A stretch of DNA of 56,119 nt from Rhizobium sp. BK418 (GTDB taxonomy: Bacteria > Pseudomonadota > Alphaproteobacteria > Rhizobiales > Rhizobiaceae): contig NZ_SLZK01000014.1 in the NCBI RefSeq assembly GCF_004341105.1, positions 1-56,119 on the forward strand. The letters are read 5' to 3'. Both the position numbers and the translations under genes were made by a program. The notes beneath the pieces are model-generated. The model saw only the letters and a program-made list of their open reading frames with translations, searched no databases and was not told where the DNA came from. Below, piece by piece: positions 25,760 to 34,255 of this stretch (its first letter is position 1; each line of letters begins with the position of its first letter).

Positions 25760-26380
25760 ATCGAGAGGAAGGGACGCGCGGGTACGGACGCCAGCAGGCT
25801 GTCCGTGTGGCCTGCGACCACATTTTGTCGCCAATCGAAACCGCGGATTGCAATTGCGAGCGATCCTGGAAGAGCGAGCCCTGGCGGCGAGGTTGGACGT
25901 CCCATGGACACCGATCCGCGCCACCCTGTCCCGCTTGGTCGGCAAAGGGCTTACGGACAGCCCCCGGGATGGCTTCCTCACCGTTACCCGACTTGGCCTG
26001 GAGGATTTTGCGCAGCTGATACAATTCCGCCGGGTCGCTGAAACGCAGGCGCGCCTATTTCGCAGCTGGAAAGATTGCGAGCGATCGACGTCCCGAGCTG
26101 ATTGACCGGATCGAGAGAATGAACAGCGCGACTCGACGACGAGCTGCATGCGCTCGTCGCGAGATCCTGCGCAAATCGGTGGCTTGAGCGATCAGCCCTA
26201 AAGGTCTGCCGGCTGTTGCGCACCCACAATGTCGGAAAGCTGCCGCGCCGGCGAGACCCGGATCGAGCATCTGGCCACTCTGCATGCCTATGCGGGCAGT
26301 AATGGCGATCTCAAAAGGATCACTGCGCAATCAGATCACGTCAGGATTTCTCAATCTCCCGACCAAGAGGTTAGTCCCCT
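25760..26380 (+). pseudogene. Decayed GntR-family (FCD) regulator
   Basis: Fragments of a FadR-type GntR regulator run along the plus strand in different frames: a winged-helix part (ALAARLDVPWTPIRATLSRLVGKGL), then FCD-domain pieces (LDDELHALVARSCANRWLER near 26128-26187, and IEHLATLHAYAGSNGDLKR near 26264-26320). Several frameshifts separate them. It faces the intact GntR gene end to end. Together with the hydantoinase scrap it marks the remains of a third, lost catabolic module. Confidence 0.7.
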
Positions 26381-26387
26381 GATCGCA

Positions 26388-27092
26388 TCAATCCGTAAAG
26401 AGCCAGCGCATGAAGCGCTCCCGAACACGGTCGATATGGTCCGACATTGCCTGGCGCGCCTCGTCCGGCTTCTTGTCGGCGACTGCCTGCAAGACGGCGA
26501 TATGCTCGCGCGCCTGCTGCTCGAAATTCTTTTCCATGCGCACGACATGAGCCATGCGCGCCTTGTCGCGCAGATTGCGGATATATTGCGCCAACATCGG
26601 TTTGCCGCTGGCATTGGCGATGAACAGATGAAATTCGTCGTCATACTCCCAAAACGGGTCGAATTCCAAACTCGGATCGGCGACAATCGCCCGGCTCTTT
26701 TCCAGGATCGCATCGACACTGCCGGGGGTGCTGCGATGGGCTGCCTGCGCGGCAGCTTCGCCCTCGAGCAGACGGCGGATTACGAGGATTTCCATCAGCT
26801 CTTCGATCGCCACCTGCTTGATGACGATGCTGCCATTCGATAGACGCGAGACAAGGCCTTCGCCCACAAGCCGATTAATCGCCGCCCGAAGCGGCGTTCG
26901 CGACGCCTTGATCTGTTCGGCAAGCTTGCGTTCGGTGAACACATCGCCGGGACCAAGCTCACGGGCCAGAATAAGGCTTCTCAGATATTGATAGGCCTGT
27001 TCCGAGATTTTGGTCTGATCTTTGCCAGTGGTGATGGTTGTCTCTTCCGCCACACTCAATCCTTGAGAGTTTTTCCCGCCGACTTCCCTCAT
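26388..27092 (-). CDS. GntR-family transcriptional regulator (FCD domain)
   Basis: The 234-residue protein has an N-terminal winged helix (about residues 28-95: KLAEQIKASRTPLRAAINRLVGEGLVSR) and a C-terminal FCD ligand-binding domain, with metal-ligand-type residues in YDDEFHLFIANAS and REHIAVLQAV. It diverges from the ureidoglycolate-lyase-like operon. Three palindromes lie between the two genes, so it probably represses that operon and itself until the pathway substrate appears. No clear ribosome site precedes the ATG, so the start is less sure. Confidence 0.9.
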   Translation of the reverse strand: MREVGGKNSQGLSVAEETTITTGKDQTKISEQAYQYLRSLILARELGPGDVFTERKLAEQIKASRTPLRAAINRLVGEGLVSRLSNGSIVIKQVAIEELMEILVIRRLLEGEAAAQAAHRSTPGSVDAILEKSRAIVADPSLEFDPFWEYDDEFHLFIANASGKPMLAQYIRNLRDKARMAHVVRMEKNFEQQAREHIAVLQAVADKKPDEARQAMSDHIDRVRERFMRWLFTD

Positions 27093-27118
27093 AGACGATC
27101 AACAAGTCTCAAGCAATC

Positions 27119-27229
27119 CCAGCGGGGTCCCGCTGGTTTGTTATGAGGATGGGTGCGGTATTACCGCTTTACAAAATCATTTTTTTATCGCTAGTTTCGC
27201 ATCGTGCCCCGTTGGTATCCCAGTGGGAT
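27119..27229. promoter_or_regulatory. Divergent control region with three palindromes
   Basis: Between the GntR gene and the catabolic operon lie three perfect inverted repeats: CCAGCGGG-GT-CCCGCTGG (27119-27136), GCGGTA-T-TACCGC (27155-27167) and ATCCCA-G-TGGGAT (27217-27229). The last overlaps TGGTATCCCA (27213-27222), also found near the decayed GntR gene. These are the best operator candidates for the adjacent GntR regulator. Confidence 0.6.
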
Positions 27230-27244
27230 TTAGATGGAGACCAT

Positions 27245-27724
27245 GTGAACAGGACCCTTCAACCGCTTAACCAGGCTGGTTTCACGAAATACGGCGATGT
27301 CATCGAGCATCAGGGTGATCAGCGTCGACGCGCGCTCTCGATCGACTTCACGGGCGAACATGATGACATGCGGCGGGCGTTCTGGGTATCGAAGGTCGTC
27401 GAAGCGACAACTCTTCCTGCGCGGATCAAATTCCTCGAACGTCATCCCTTTTCGGACCAGGCTTTCGTTCCGCTTCGCGACACAAGTTTCCTGGTGGTTG
27501 CCTGCCCGGACAACCCGGATGGCGGCCCCGACCTGGACCGCCTCAACGCTTATATTGCGAGCCCCGGTCAGGGCGTGATCTACAGACGCAATGTCTGGCA
27601 CGCTCCACTTTCTGCCCTCACCGCCCCAGCTGAATTTTTCGTGACGATGGGGATTACCGACAAGGCGGCGAATGACGAGTTCTATGAACTGCCGATACCG
27701 CTCGCCATCGATCCGGAGGCATAG
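27245..27724 (+). CDS. Ureidoglycolate lyase-like (AllA family) protein
   Basis: About 159 residues match the AllA family. The family-typical QPLNQAGFTKYGDVIE opens the protein, and the C-terminal half has the conserved cupin-like pattern (PDNPDGGPDL, GVIYRRNVWHAPL). AllA releases urea and glyoxylate from ureidoglycolate. GTG at 27245 with GGAG 5 nt upstream is preferred over an upstream ATG at 27143 that would span the operator region. It opens the second catabolic operon and ends 3 bp before the PuuE-like gene, supporting ureide-type chemistry. The exact substrate may differ. Confidence 0.82.
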   Translation: MNRTLQPLNQAGFTKYGDVIEHQGDQRRRALSIDFTGEHDDMRRAFWVSKVVEATTLPARIKFLERHPFSDQAFVPLRDTSFLVVACPDNPDGGPDLDRLNAYIASPGQGVIYRRNVWHAPLSALTAPAEFFVTMGITDKAANDEFYELPIPLAIDPEA

Positions 27725-27727
27725 CAG

Positions 27728-28633
27728 ATGGTACCGAGCGAACACCTGACGCGGAATTTTATCGGTTACGGGGCCAAAGGCTACGATCCGAGATGGCCTG
27801 ACGGAGCACGCTTAGCACTCAATCTCGTCCTCAACGTCGAAGAAGGGGCAGAGCCATCCGTCATCGATGGAGATGCCACAAGTGAGGCAGCGCTGACCGA
27901 AGGAGGCTCAGGCTCGTTTCCAGGTCGCGACCTCGCGGCTGAATCAATGTTCGAGTATGGCAGCCGCGTCGGGTTCTGGCGTCTGTCACGGTTACTGGAC
28001 GAGCGCGGCCTCCCAGCCACTGTCATGGCATGCGCCCTCGCGCTCGAGCGAAATCCTGAAATCAGCCACTATCTTCGCTCGAGCCAATTCGACGTCTGCG
28101 CGCATGGTTGGCGCTGGGAGCAGCATCGCGGACTTTCCCTCGACGAAGAGCGCGAGCGGATTTCCCGAACCGTGCGCAGCATTCAGTCCTCGATCGGCAG
28201 CGTACCGGAAGGCTGGTATTGCCGGTATGGCCCGAGCGTCAACACCCGTAATCTTCTTGTCGAGCACGGTGGGTTCTCATACGACAGCGACGCTTACAAT
28301 GATGAACTGCCCTATTGGGTAAGGGTCGGCGATCAGCATCACTTGGTCGTTCCCTATAGTCTCACCAACAATGACGCCAAATTCATGCGCGGGGCCATGG
28401 CGACCGCCGAGCAATTCTTCCAGTTCCTGCGTGACGCCTTCGATTTTCTTTATGCGGAAGGCAAGCAGACGCCAAAAATGATGTCGGTGGGACTTCATTT
28501 GCGGATCGCAGGGCATCCCGGACGCGCTGCCGGGCTGCAGCGTTTCCTCGATCATGTCTCACGCCACGATGGCGTTTGGGTCTGTCGCCGCGGCGACATT
28601 GCCAGACACTGGCATCAGCACCATCAGCCGTAA
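27728..28633 (+). CDS. PuuE-like polysaccharide deacetylase family protein
   Basis: This 301-residue paralogue of the protein at 12700-13608 shares the NFIGYGAKG, WPDGARLALNLVLNVEEG, VCAHGWRWEQH and SVNTRNLL segments. The fold is that of polysaccharide deacetylases, used in PuuE for ring opening of allantoin. It sits directly after the ureidoglycolate-lyase-like gene. Allantoin-type ring opening followed by ureidoglycolate cleavage is a natural order, so a ureide pathway is a reasonable inference. Confidence 0.87.
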   Translation: MVPSEHLTRNFIGYGAKGYDPRWPDGARLALNLVLNVEEGAEPSVIDGDATSEAALTEGGSGSFPGRDLAAESMFEYGSRVGFWRLSRLLDERGLPATVMACALALERNPEISHYLRSSQFDVCAHGWRWEQHRGLSLDEERERISRTVRSIQSSIGSVPEGWYCRYGPSVNTRNLLVEHGGFSYDSDAYNDELPYWVRVGDQHHLVVPYSLTNNDAKFMRGAMATAEQFFQFLRDAFDFLYAEGKQTPKMMSVGLHLRIAGHPGRAAGLQRFLDHVSRHDGVWVCRRGDIARHWHQHHQP

Positions 28634-28669
28634 TCATCATCAACGCCAGCAATAGAAAAGGGGAATGCA

Positions 28670-29533
28670 ATGAAAAAAAAATCAACAAGCTCAGTCGCAC
28701 TTCTGGCCGCACTCGCAAGCTTCGGACTGCCGGGTGCTGCCGCCTTTGCCGATGATCACCCGCAGGATCAGCCGCTGGTCGTCGGCTCAGACTTCGGCGT
28801 CGCGCCATGGATGGTACGCGGGGCGGCTGGACCAGAGGGTTTCGGCGTCGATCTTATCACTGCCATCGCCAAGAAAATCGGCCGTCCGTCCGTCGACGTC
28901 CAGGATATCAACTTCTCCGGCCTGTTCGCCGCGCTGTTTTCCAAACGTATCGAATTCACGGTCAATCCGCTCAATATTACGCAGGAGCGCTCGGAGAAGA
29001 TGCTTTATACCGAGCCCTTCTTTGCGACGGGCAACGGCTTTCTTGTCAGGAAAGGTGAAAAGCTGGAGTCCCTCGATGGACTGAAGGGCCAGGTACTGGC
29101 GGTCAATCGCGGCACGATCTCCGATACCTGGGCAACGCAGAACGCCGACAAATATGGCTTTGAAGTGCAGCGCTACGAGACCTTCCCGGATTCGGTTCAG
29201 GCCGTCATCACCCACCGCGCCTTCACGGCGCTGAACGAAATCCCGACAACGGTTTACGCAGCGAGCAAGAACCCTGCAATCGAGGTCGGCTTCAAGGATT
29301 TCAACGGCAGAAACTTCGGTTATGCTTTCCGCTATGGCGACGAGGCCTATCGTGACAAGGTCGAGAGCGCGATCGAATGCCTGAAGCAGGATGGCACGCT
29401 GGCGCAGCTCTACGAGAAATGGTACGGCGAGAAGGCTGCCGAGGGCACCGCCTTGACCACCGTTTACGCAGGCTACGGGGCGCCGGGCTTCAAGGGCTAT
29501 GACGACAAGCCTCACGATCTCGCCTGCAACTAA
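28670..29533 (+). CDS. Amino-acid-type ABC transporter substrate-binding protein
   Basis: The 287-residue SBP_bac_3 family protein has a Sec signal peptide (MKKKSTSS followed by a hydrophobic core, cleavage near AFA-DDH). The mature domain shows the family pattern (PEGFGVDLITAIAKKIG, then FTVNPLNITQERSEKMLYTEPFF). GGGGAA precedes the ATG. It delivers a small amino-acid-like or ureide ligand to the permeases that follow. Confidence 0.92.
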   Translation: MKKKSTSSVALLAALASFGLPGAAAFADDHPQDQPLVVGSDFGVAPWMVRGAAGPEGFGVDLITAIAKKIGRPSVDVQDINFSGLFAALFSKRIEFTVNPLNITQERSEKMLYTEPFFATGNGFLVRKGEKLESLDGLKGQVLAVNRGTISDTWATQNADKYGFEVQRYETFPDSVQAVITHRAFTALNEIPTTVYAASKNPAIEVGFKDFNGRNFGYAFRYGDEAYRDKVESAIECLKQDGTLAQLYEKWYGEKAAEGTALTTVYAGYGAPGFKGYDDKPHDLACN

Positions 29534-29589
29534 CCCTGTTCAGATCCGGCGCGGACTGCCGCGCCGTGTTTCCCGGCGAGGGTGGTTAT

Positions 29590-30261
29590 ATGGATCAGAT
29601 ACTCGAGAACTATTTCAACGGCCCGGTCATCGCTCAAGCCCTCCCGGACGTGTTCGGCGGCTTCATCATTACGGTCGAACTCGCTGTCTGCGTCATCGTC
29701 ATCGGCGTTTCGACCGGGCTGCTATTTGCGCTGCTGCGTTGTACCAACAACCGTCTGCTCAATGGGCTCGTAACCGTCTATGTCGAGCTGTTCCGAACGC
29801 TTCCACAGCTTGTCATTATCATCTTCATCTATTTCGGGCTGCCCTATCTGGGTCTTACCTTCTCGCCATTCGTCGCAACCGCCCTCGCTCTCGCAGCGGT
29901 GCTCGCGGCATTTTCCGCGGAAATCTTCTGGGCGACGATCATGGCCGTATCGAAGGGTCAGTGGGAGGCAGCGTCAGCGCTTGGTATTTCGCGTGTGCTG
30001 ACACTTCGACTGATCATTCTGCCGCAGTCCATCCGGCTTGCGATCCCACTGGTCACAAACCGATCGATCGCCATCACCAAGGGGACCGCGCTCGGTGCGG
30101 CCGTCTCCCTGCCGGAGGCGCTCGGCAGCGCACAGAGCGCAATGTCTATCTACGCTAATCCATCGCCGCTCACCCTCGCCGCAGCCTTCTATCTCGTTTT
30201 CTTCATCCCCCTCGTCTTTCTGAGCAGGGTCATGGAAAAGCGATACGCACATTCGCATTGA
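29590..30261 (+). CDS. Amino-acid-type ABC transporter permease
   Basis: About 223 residues form the HisM/GlnP-type fold, with the family motifs VYVELFRTLPQLV and the EAA loop (SKGQWEAASALGISR). The ATG at 29590 is preceded by GAGGGTGG, and a frame back to 29566 is likely not translated. It pairs with the next permease. No ATPase gene is nearby, so the importer must borrow one. Confidence 0.9.
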   Translation: MDQILENYFNGPVIAQALPDVFGGFIITVELAVCVIVIGVSTGLLFALLRCTNNRLLNGLVTVYVELFRTLPQLVIIIFIYFGLPYLGLTFSPFVATALALAAVLAAFSAEIFWATIMAVSKGQWEAASALGISRVLTLRLIILPQSIRLAIPLVTNRSIAITKGTALGAAVSLPEALGSAQSAMSIYANPSPLTLAAAFYLVFFIPLVFLSRVMEKRYAHSH

Positions 30262-30270
30262 GGGGCAGCC

Positions 30271-30951
30271 ATGGATCTCTTCCTTCAGAATTTCGTGAGC
30301 TTTCAAGCCGTTCTGCAGATCTACCCGTTGCTGCTGCAGGGACTTGAACTGACTGTCCTGCTGGCGCTCGTCTCGCTGCCCCTGTCCGTACTTTCCGGTC
30401 TCGGCGTGGCGATAATCTACAGCTTTGGCAATCAGTGGGTTCGCCGGCTGGCCGTCATGCTCATCGATCTCTTGCGATCCTTTCCTGTCCTCGTCCTGCT
30501 GATCCTCATCTTTTACAGCTTGCCATTCTTCGGGCTGACACTCGGCAACTTCACCGCGGTTGTCGTGGCACTTGTGATCAACAACACCGGCTATTTCGGC
30601 GAGATATTCCGGGCGGGCCTTCAATCAATCCCGCGGGGGCAACACGAAGCGGCGGCGGCACTTGGCCTCCATCGGTTCCATACGATGATGCTTGTCATCC
30701 TGCCTCAGGTTCTCAAGAAGGTTTTGGCACCGCTGGCAAGCAATTCCCTGGAGCTTATCAAGACAACCTCGATCGCCTCGATGGTGGCATTGCCTGAATT
30801 GCTTCGGTCGGCGCGTGTCGCACAGGAGCAGACCTATAATCCGACGCCGCTGACAGCGGCCGCCGTCATCTTCTTCATCATGTTATGGCCGTTCTCGCAC
30901 TGGGTATCCCGAATGGAGAGGCGCGCCATCATCGGGAGCAATCAGAGATGA
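30271..30951 (+). CDS. Amino-acid-type ABC transporter permease
   Basis: This 226-residue HisQ/GlnP-type permease has the same family pattern (LIDLLRSFPVLVLL, QSIPRGQHEAAAALGLHR). It follows the first permease after 9 bp and its stop overlaps the start of the epimerase gene (ATGA). The two permeases form the heterodimeric channel. Confidence 0.9.
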   Translation: MDLFLQNFVSFQAVLQIYPLLLQGLELTVLLALVSLPLSVLSGLGVAIIYSFGNQWVRRLAVMLIDLLRSFPVLVLLILIFYSLPFFGLTLGNFTAVVVALVINNTGYFGEIFRAGLQSIPRGQHEAAAALGLHRFHTMMLVILPQVLKKVLAPLASNSLELIKTTSIASMVALPELLRSARVAQEQTYNPTPLTAAAVIFFIMLWPFSHWVSRMERRAIIGSNQR

Positions 30952-31916
30952 ACGTCCTCATCACCGGCGGCACGGGTTTCGTCGGCCTGGCAGTTACCGA
31001 AGCCTTGAAACAGGCAGGGCACGACGTGATGCTTTTTGGTCGAGCAGCCGCGCCCGCCCGGTTTGCCGGGCAAATCGGCCATGCACCGTTCATGGCAGGA
31101 GACATTACCAGCCCAGCCGATCTCGACCGGGTCTTTCAATCAGTGGAGATGCGGGCCGTCATCCATCTGGCCGCAGTCACACCCGACCGCCAAGCGGAGA
31201 TGAGCGATCCGGCCGCTGTGATCGCCGTCAATGTCGCCGGGACAGCCGACCTCATGCGGTCAATGGCGCGCATTTCACCGCGGCCGCGGCTCATCCTCGC
31301 AAGCAGCGTCGCCGTCTATGGACACGCCGCGCCTGAAAGCGGAACCTTTGAAGAAGGCACATTCATACCTTCTCCAGCAAGCCTCTACGGAATCACGAAA
31401 CTGGCTGCCGAAGCAACGGCAACACGGCTGGCAGATCTCTACGAAATCGATCTGACGATCGTCCGCCTTGGTCCCGTCTACGGTCCCTGGGAATATAAGA
31501 CGGGGCTGCGTCCGATCTTGAGCCCACATGGCCAGGTCGTCGATCTCTGGCGGCGGGGCCACGACGTTATTCTACCGCGGGCGCTGAAGGGCGACTGGCT
31601 TTATAGCCGCGACGCGGGTGCGGGATTTGCCGCCATTCTGGCGGCTCCAAGGTTGAATCATACCATCTACAATCTCGGTGGTGGCGTGATGAGCAGTGTT
31701 GCGGACTGGTGCAAAAACTTGCAATCGCTGCACGGCGCATGTGGCTGGAAAATCGCCGGCAGAGACGACGTACCCAACTTGACATTCGGCCTTGCGGCTG
31801 ATCGCGCTGCTCTCAGCATCGAACGGCTCGAAGCGGATACGGGGTTCCGGCCGGGCTTTTCCGGACCTTTGGCCGCAGATGATTATCTCAAATGGCTGGC
31901 AGCCGTGAACGGGTAG
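30948..31916 (+). CDS. NAD-dependent epimerase/dehydratase family protein
   Basis: About 322 residues: GGTGFVGLAV dinucleotide loop, Ser in LASSVAVYG, and Y-x-x-x-K in LYGITKLAAE. This is an intact extended SDR and a paralogue of the gene at 13608-14645. The ATG at 30948 overlaps the permease stop (ATGA). A frame reaching 30885 lies inside the permease. The pairing of an epimerase with an SDR downstream repeats in both catabolic blocks. Confidence 0.88.
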   Translation: MNVLITGGTGFVGLAVTEALKQAGHDVMLFGRAAAPARFAGQIGHAPFMAGDITSPADLDRVFQSVEMRAVIHLAAVTPDRQAEMSDPAAVIAVNVAGTADLMRSMARISPRPRLILASSVAVYGHAAPESGTFEEGTFIPSPASLYGITKLAAEATATRLADLYEIDLTIVRLGPVYGPWEYKTGLRPILSPHGQVVDLWRRGHDVILPRALKGDWLYSRDAGAGFAAILAAPRLNHTIYNLGGGVMSSVADWCKNLQSLHGACGWKIAGRDDVPNLTFGLAADRAALSIERLEADTGFRPGFSGPLAADDYLKWLAAVNG

Positions 31917-31941
31917 AACACGTGGGAGATCAGAGAAGGTC

Positions 31942-32712
31942 ATGCGCCTGAAGAACAAGACTGTCATCATCACCGGCGCTTCCTCCGGAATTGGGCGCGC
32001 GATCGCTGTTCGTTTCATGGCGGAAGGTGCAAATATCGTCGCTGTCGACATATCGGCCGATGTCGTCGAGGGCGGCAGGCCCGTTATCGAGGTACTGGAG
32101 ACGATTGGCTCGGACGCGATGTTTCTGCAAGCCGATATCGCGAGGTCCGATGACGTAGAGCGTGTGTTCAAGGAGGCGCAAGCCCGCTTCGGCAGGCTTG
32201 ACGTACTTGTCAACAACGCCGCCATTCATGCTCCGTCACCGCTTGCCGAGACGGAGGAAGCGGACTGGGATCGCGTCATGGACGTCAATCTGAAAGGCGC
32301 CTTCCTCTGCAGCCGTGAAGCGGTTCGGTTCATGCTCCAGCAAGATATCATCGATGAGGCCCGCGGCAGGATCGTCAATATCTCGTCCCAACACGGCATG
32401 ATCTCGGCACCGGGTGACTTCGCCTACGGGGTAAGTAAGGCAGGCCTCGTCTACATGACGAAGCAGATTGCCGCCGACTATGCGGCGCAGAACATTCTCT
32501 GTAACGCAGTTGCACCCGGTAAAATCCTGACTGGCAAGGGCGGTCGAGCCGTCCTTCCCGAAACGCTTGAATATTCGCGCAGCCGAACGCCCATGCCGCG
32601 TCTGGGGACCCCTGAGGATGTTGCCAAAGCGGCCCTCTTTTTGGCCTGCAATGATTCAACCTATATTACTGGCCATAACTTGCTGGTGGATGGCGGCTGG
32701 ATGGCGGCATAA
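31942..32712 (+). CDS. SDR-family oxidoreductase
   Basis: The 256-residue classical SDR (GASSGIGRAIA, NNAAI, NISSQHGM, FAYGVSKAG, ending VDGGW) is clearly paralogous to the SDR at 8888-9661. It ends the second catabolic operon. GAAGG precedes the ATG. The shared motifs in this pair point to a common substrate class for the two operons. Confidence 0.92.
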   Translation: MRLKNKTVIITGASSGIGRAIAVRFMAEGANIVAVDISADVVEGGRPVIEVLETIGSDAMFLQADIARSDDVERVFKEAQARFGRLDVLVNNAAIHAPSPLAETEEADWDRVMDVNLKGAFLCSREAVRFMLQQDIIDEARGRIVNISSQHGMISAPGDFAYGVSKAGLVYMTKQIAADYAAQNILCNAVAPGKILTGKGGRAVLPETLEYSRSRTPMPRLGTPEDVAKAALFLACNDSTYITGHNLLVDGGWMAA

Positions 32713-33015
32713 AGCGCGAGCGACCGGATCGTGCCGCCTCATTTTGATCTAAGACATCTTTCCCGGCAGAGCAAAGGGCGCGCACCCTGAAAGGCGCCCT
32801 GTCGCAGACATTTACTGAAGGCAACCGGATACTAACGCATCGACCCGTGTGGGGGCCTGGATCGGCAAGCAGGCAAATCGGCCGTCGCACACGCTAACAG
32901 CGCCGACGGAGGGCCCGACCCCAATATTTGAGAGACATTCGGCGATAGCCGACACTTGGCTGGTGTCGTTTCGGATCTCCTGCGGGGTCCATTCGTCGTG
33001 TGGTCGCAGTAAGAC
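32713..33015. other. Intergenic region with a small hairpin
   Basis: No gene was recognised. AGGGCGC (32775-32781) and GCGCCCT (32794-32800) form a 7-bp stem that could act as a weak terminator of the second catabolic operon. No T tract follows. The rest shows nothing notable. Confidence 0.45.
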
Positions 33016-33279
33016 TTAATGACACGACGTCGATGACGGTGCGTTCACCCTCGTGCCCGGCAATCCAAGGTACATCTGGATCAGGGCATCGACCATTTCC
33101 GGTCCACTGTAACCTTGGCGACGAAGACGGATCGCTGTTTCGCAGATAAGGTCTGCGGCGCTTTCGTCATATGGAACTTCATAGAAGGCAAACCAACCCA
33201 TCGTCGCGTTGAGGACCACGCTACCCTCGGGTTCTATTGCGTCTTCTGCATACTCGTCAAAATACTGGGCCAAATGCAT
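33016..33279 (-). CDS. Small protein of unknown function, divergent from ku
   Basis: An 87-residue soluble protein with acidic N-terminal half, no signal peptide or membrane segment, and no family I recognise. Codon pattern and composition look like a real gene. Its ATG at 33279 has GGAG only 1 nt away. A TTG two codons on (33273) would have 7 nt spacing and could be the true start. A GGAAC-N18-TT promoter (33309-33333) points into it, so expression with the general stress response is likely. Its position opposite the ku pair suggests shared induction, though a role in DNA repair is only speculation. Confidence 0.65.
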   Translation of the reverse strand: MHLAQYFDEYAEDAIEPEGSVVLNATMGWFAFYEVPYDESAADLICETAIRLRRQGYSGPEMVDALIQMYLGLPGTRVNAPSSTSCH

Positions 33280-33294
33280 TCTCCGATGGCTTGC

Positions 33295-33333
33295 GGAACG
33301 AAAGCCTTAACAGACAGTTGATCAGAAAGTTCC
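33295..33333. promoter_or_regulatory. Overlapping divergent EcfG/RpoE2-type promoters
   Basis: Plus strand: GGAAC (33295-33299), 18 bp, TT (33318-33319), pointing to ku. Minus strand: GGAAC (33333-33329), 18 bp, TT (33310-33309), pointing to the small gene at 33279. The two overlap by about 11 bp. The -10 elements read AGTT and TGTT, one mismatch from CGTT each. Overlap means polymerase could probably fire only one at a time. Confidence 0.6.
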
Positions 33334-33350
33334 ACATGGAGATCGAACAC

Positions 33351-34244
33351 ATGGCCGCTCATCGCGCACAGTGGAAAGGGCATCTCAAGATCGGCGAGAT
33401 CAGCTGCGGTGTGGGATTATACACGGCCGCTTCGACGTCCGACCGCATCACGTTTCACACGATCAACAAGGCGACCGGCAATCGCGTGCGCCGCGAATTC
33501 GTCGATAGCGAAACCGGAAAGACCGTCGAGCGCGAGGATCAGGTCAAGGGCTTCGAAGTCAACGATGGCCAGTACATCATGATCGATCCCGAAGAAGTGA
33601 CCGCAGTCATTCCGGAATCCGACAAGATGCTCGATGTCGAAGCCTTCCTCCCCTGCGCCGACGTCGATGACGTCTATTTCGACAAACCCTACTATCTGGT
33701 GCCGAGCGACGAGGTCTCCGAAGAGGCGTTTGCCGCCGTCCGCGAGGCGCTAGCAAAGGCGAGTGTGACCGCGATCGCCCGCACAGTTTTGTTTCGACGC
33801 ATGCGCACCGTCCTGATCAGGGCTCACGGCCGCGGGATCATCGCCACAACGCTCAATTTCGATTACGAGGTTCGTTCCTCAGACGAGGCTTTCAAGGACG
33901 TGCCGGATATCAAGATCGAAGGCGAGATGCTCGATCTTGCCAAGCACATCATCGGTACGAAGAAGGGCGAATTCGATCCTGCCACATTCGGTGATCGCTA
34001 CGAGACCGCGCTTGCCGAACTGGTGAAGGCAAAGGCCGAAGGAAAGTCGCTTCCCAAGCCCAAGCCCGTCACTGTCTCCAAACCCAATGATCTCCTGAAG
34101 GCCCTGCGCGAGAGCGCCGGCATGGGAGGCGCAGAATCTTCGACGAGAACAAAGGCGAAGGCCGCCAACGCCAACGGCAAGAAACCCAAGAAGGTACCTG
34201 CCGCCAAATCTCCTGCAAAAACCACCCATCGTAAAGCCAGCTAG
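33351..34244 (+). CDS. ku: Ku DNA end-binding protein (first of two)
   Basis: About 297 residues form a bacterial Ku core: opening WKGHLKIGEISCGVGLY, the central strand set with FDKPYYLVP and an EEAFAAVREALAK helix, plus a Lys/Pro/Ala-rich tail (TKAKAANANGKKPKK) like the basic extensions that aid DNA binding. Ku rings bind double-strand ends and recruit LigD for non-homologous end joining. ATG at 33351 has GGAG 9 nt upstream, with in-frame ATG 33336 as an alternative. The second ku gene follows after 11 bp. In Sinorhizobium meliloti, adjacent Ku3/Ku4 act together under stress control, a good analogy. No ligD lies in this window. Confidence 0.92.
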   Translation: MAAHRAQWKGHLKIGEISCGVGLYTAASTSDRITFHTINKATGNRVRREFVDSETGKTVEREDQVKGFEVNDGQYIMIDPEEVTAVIPESDKMLDVEAFLPCADVDDVYFDKPYYLVPSDEVSEEAFAAVREALAKASVTAIARTVLFRRMRTVLIRAHGRGIIATTLNFDYEVRSSDEAFKDVPDIKIEGEMLDLAKHIIGTKKGEFDPATFGDRYETALAELVKAKAEGKSLPKPKPVTVSKPNDLLKALRESAGMGGAESSTRTKAKAANANGKKPKKVPAAKSPAKTTHRKAS

Positions 34245-34255
34245 GGAGAGTTCAC

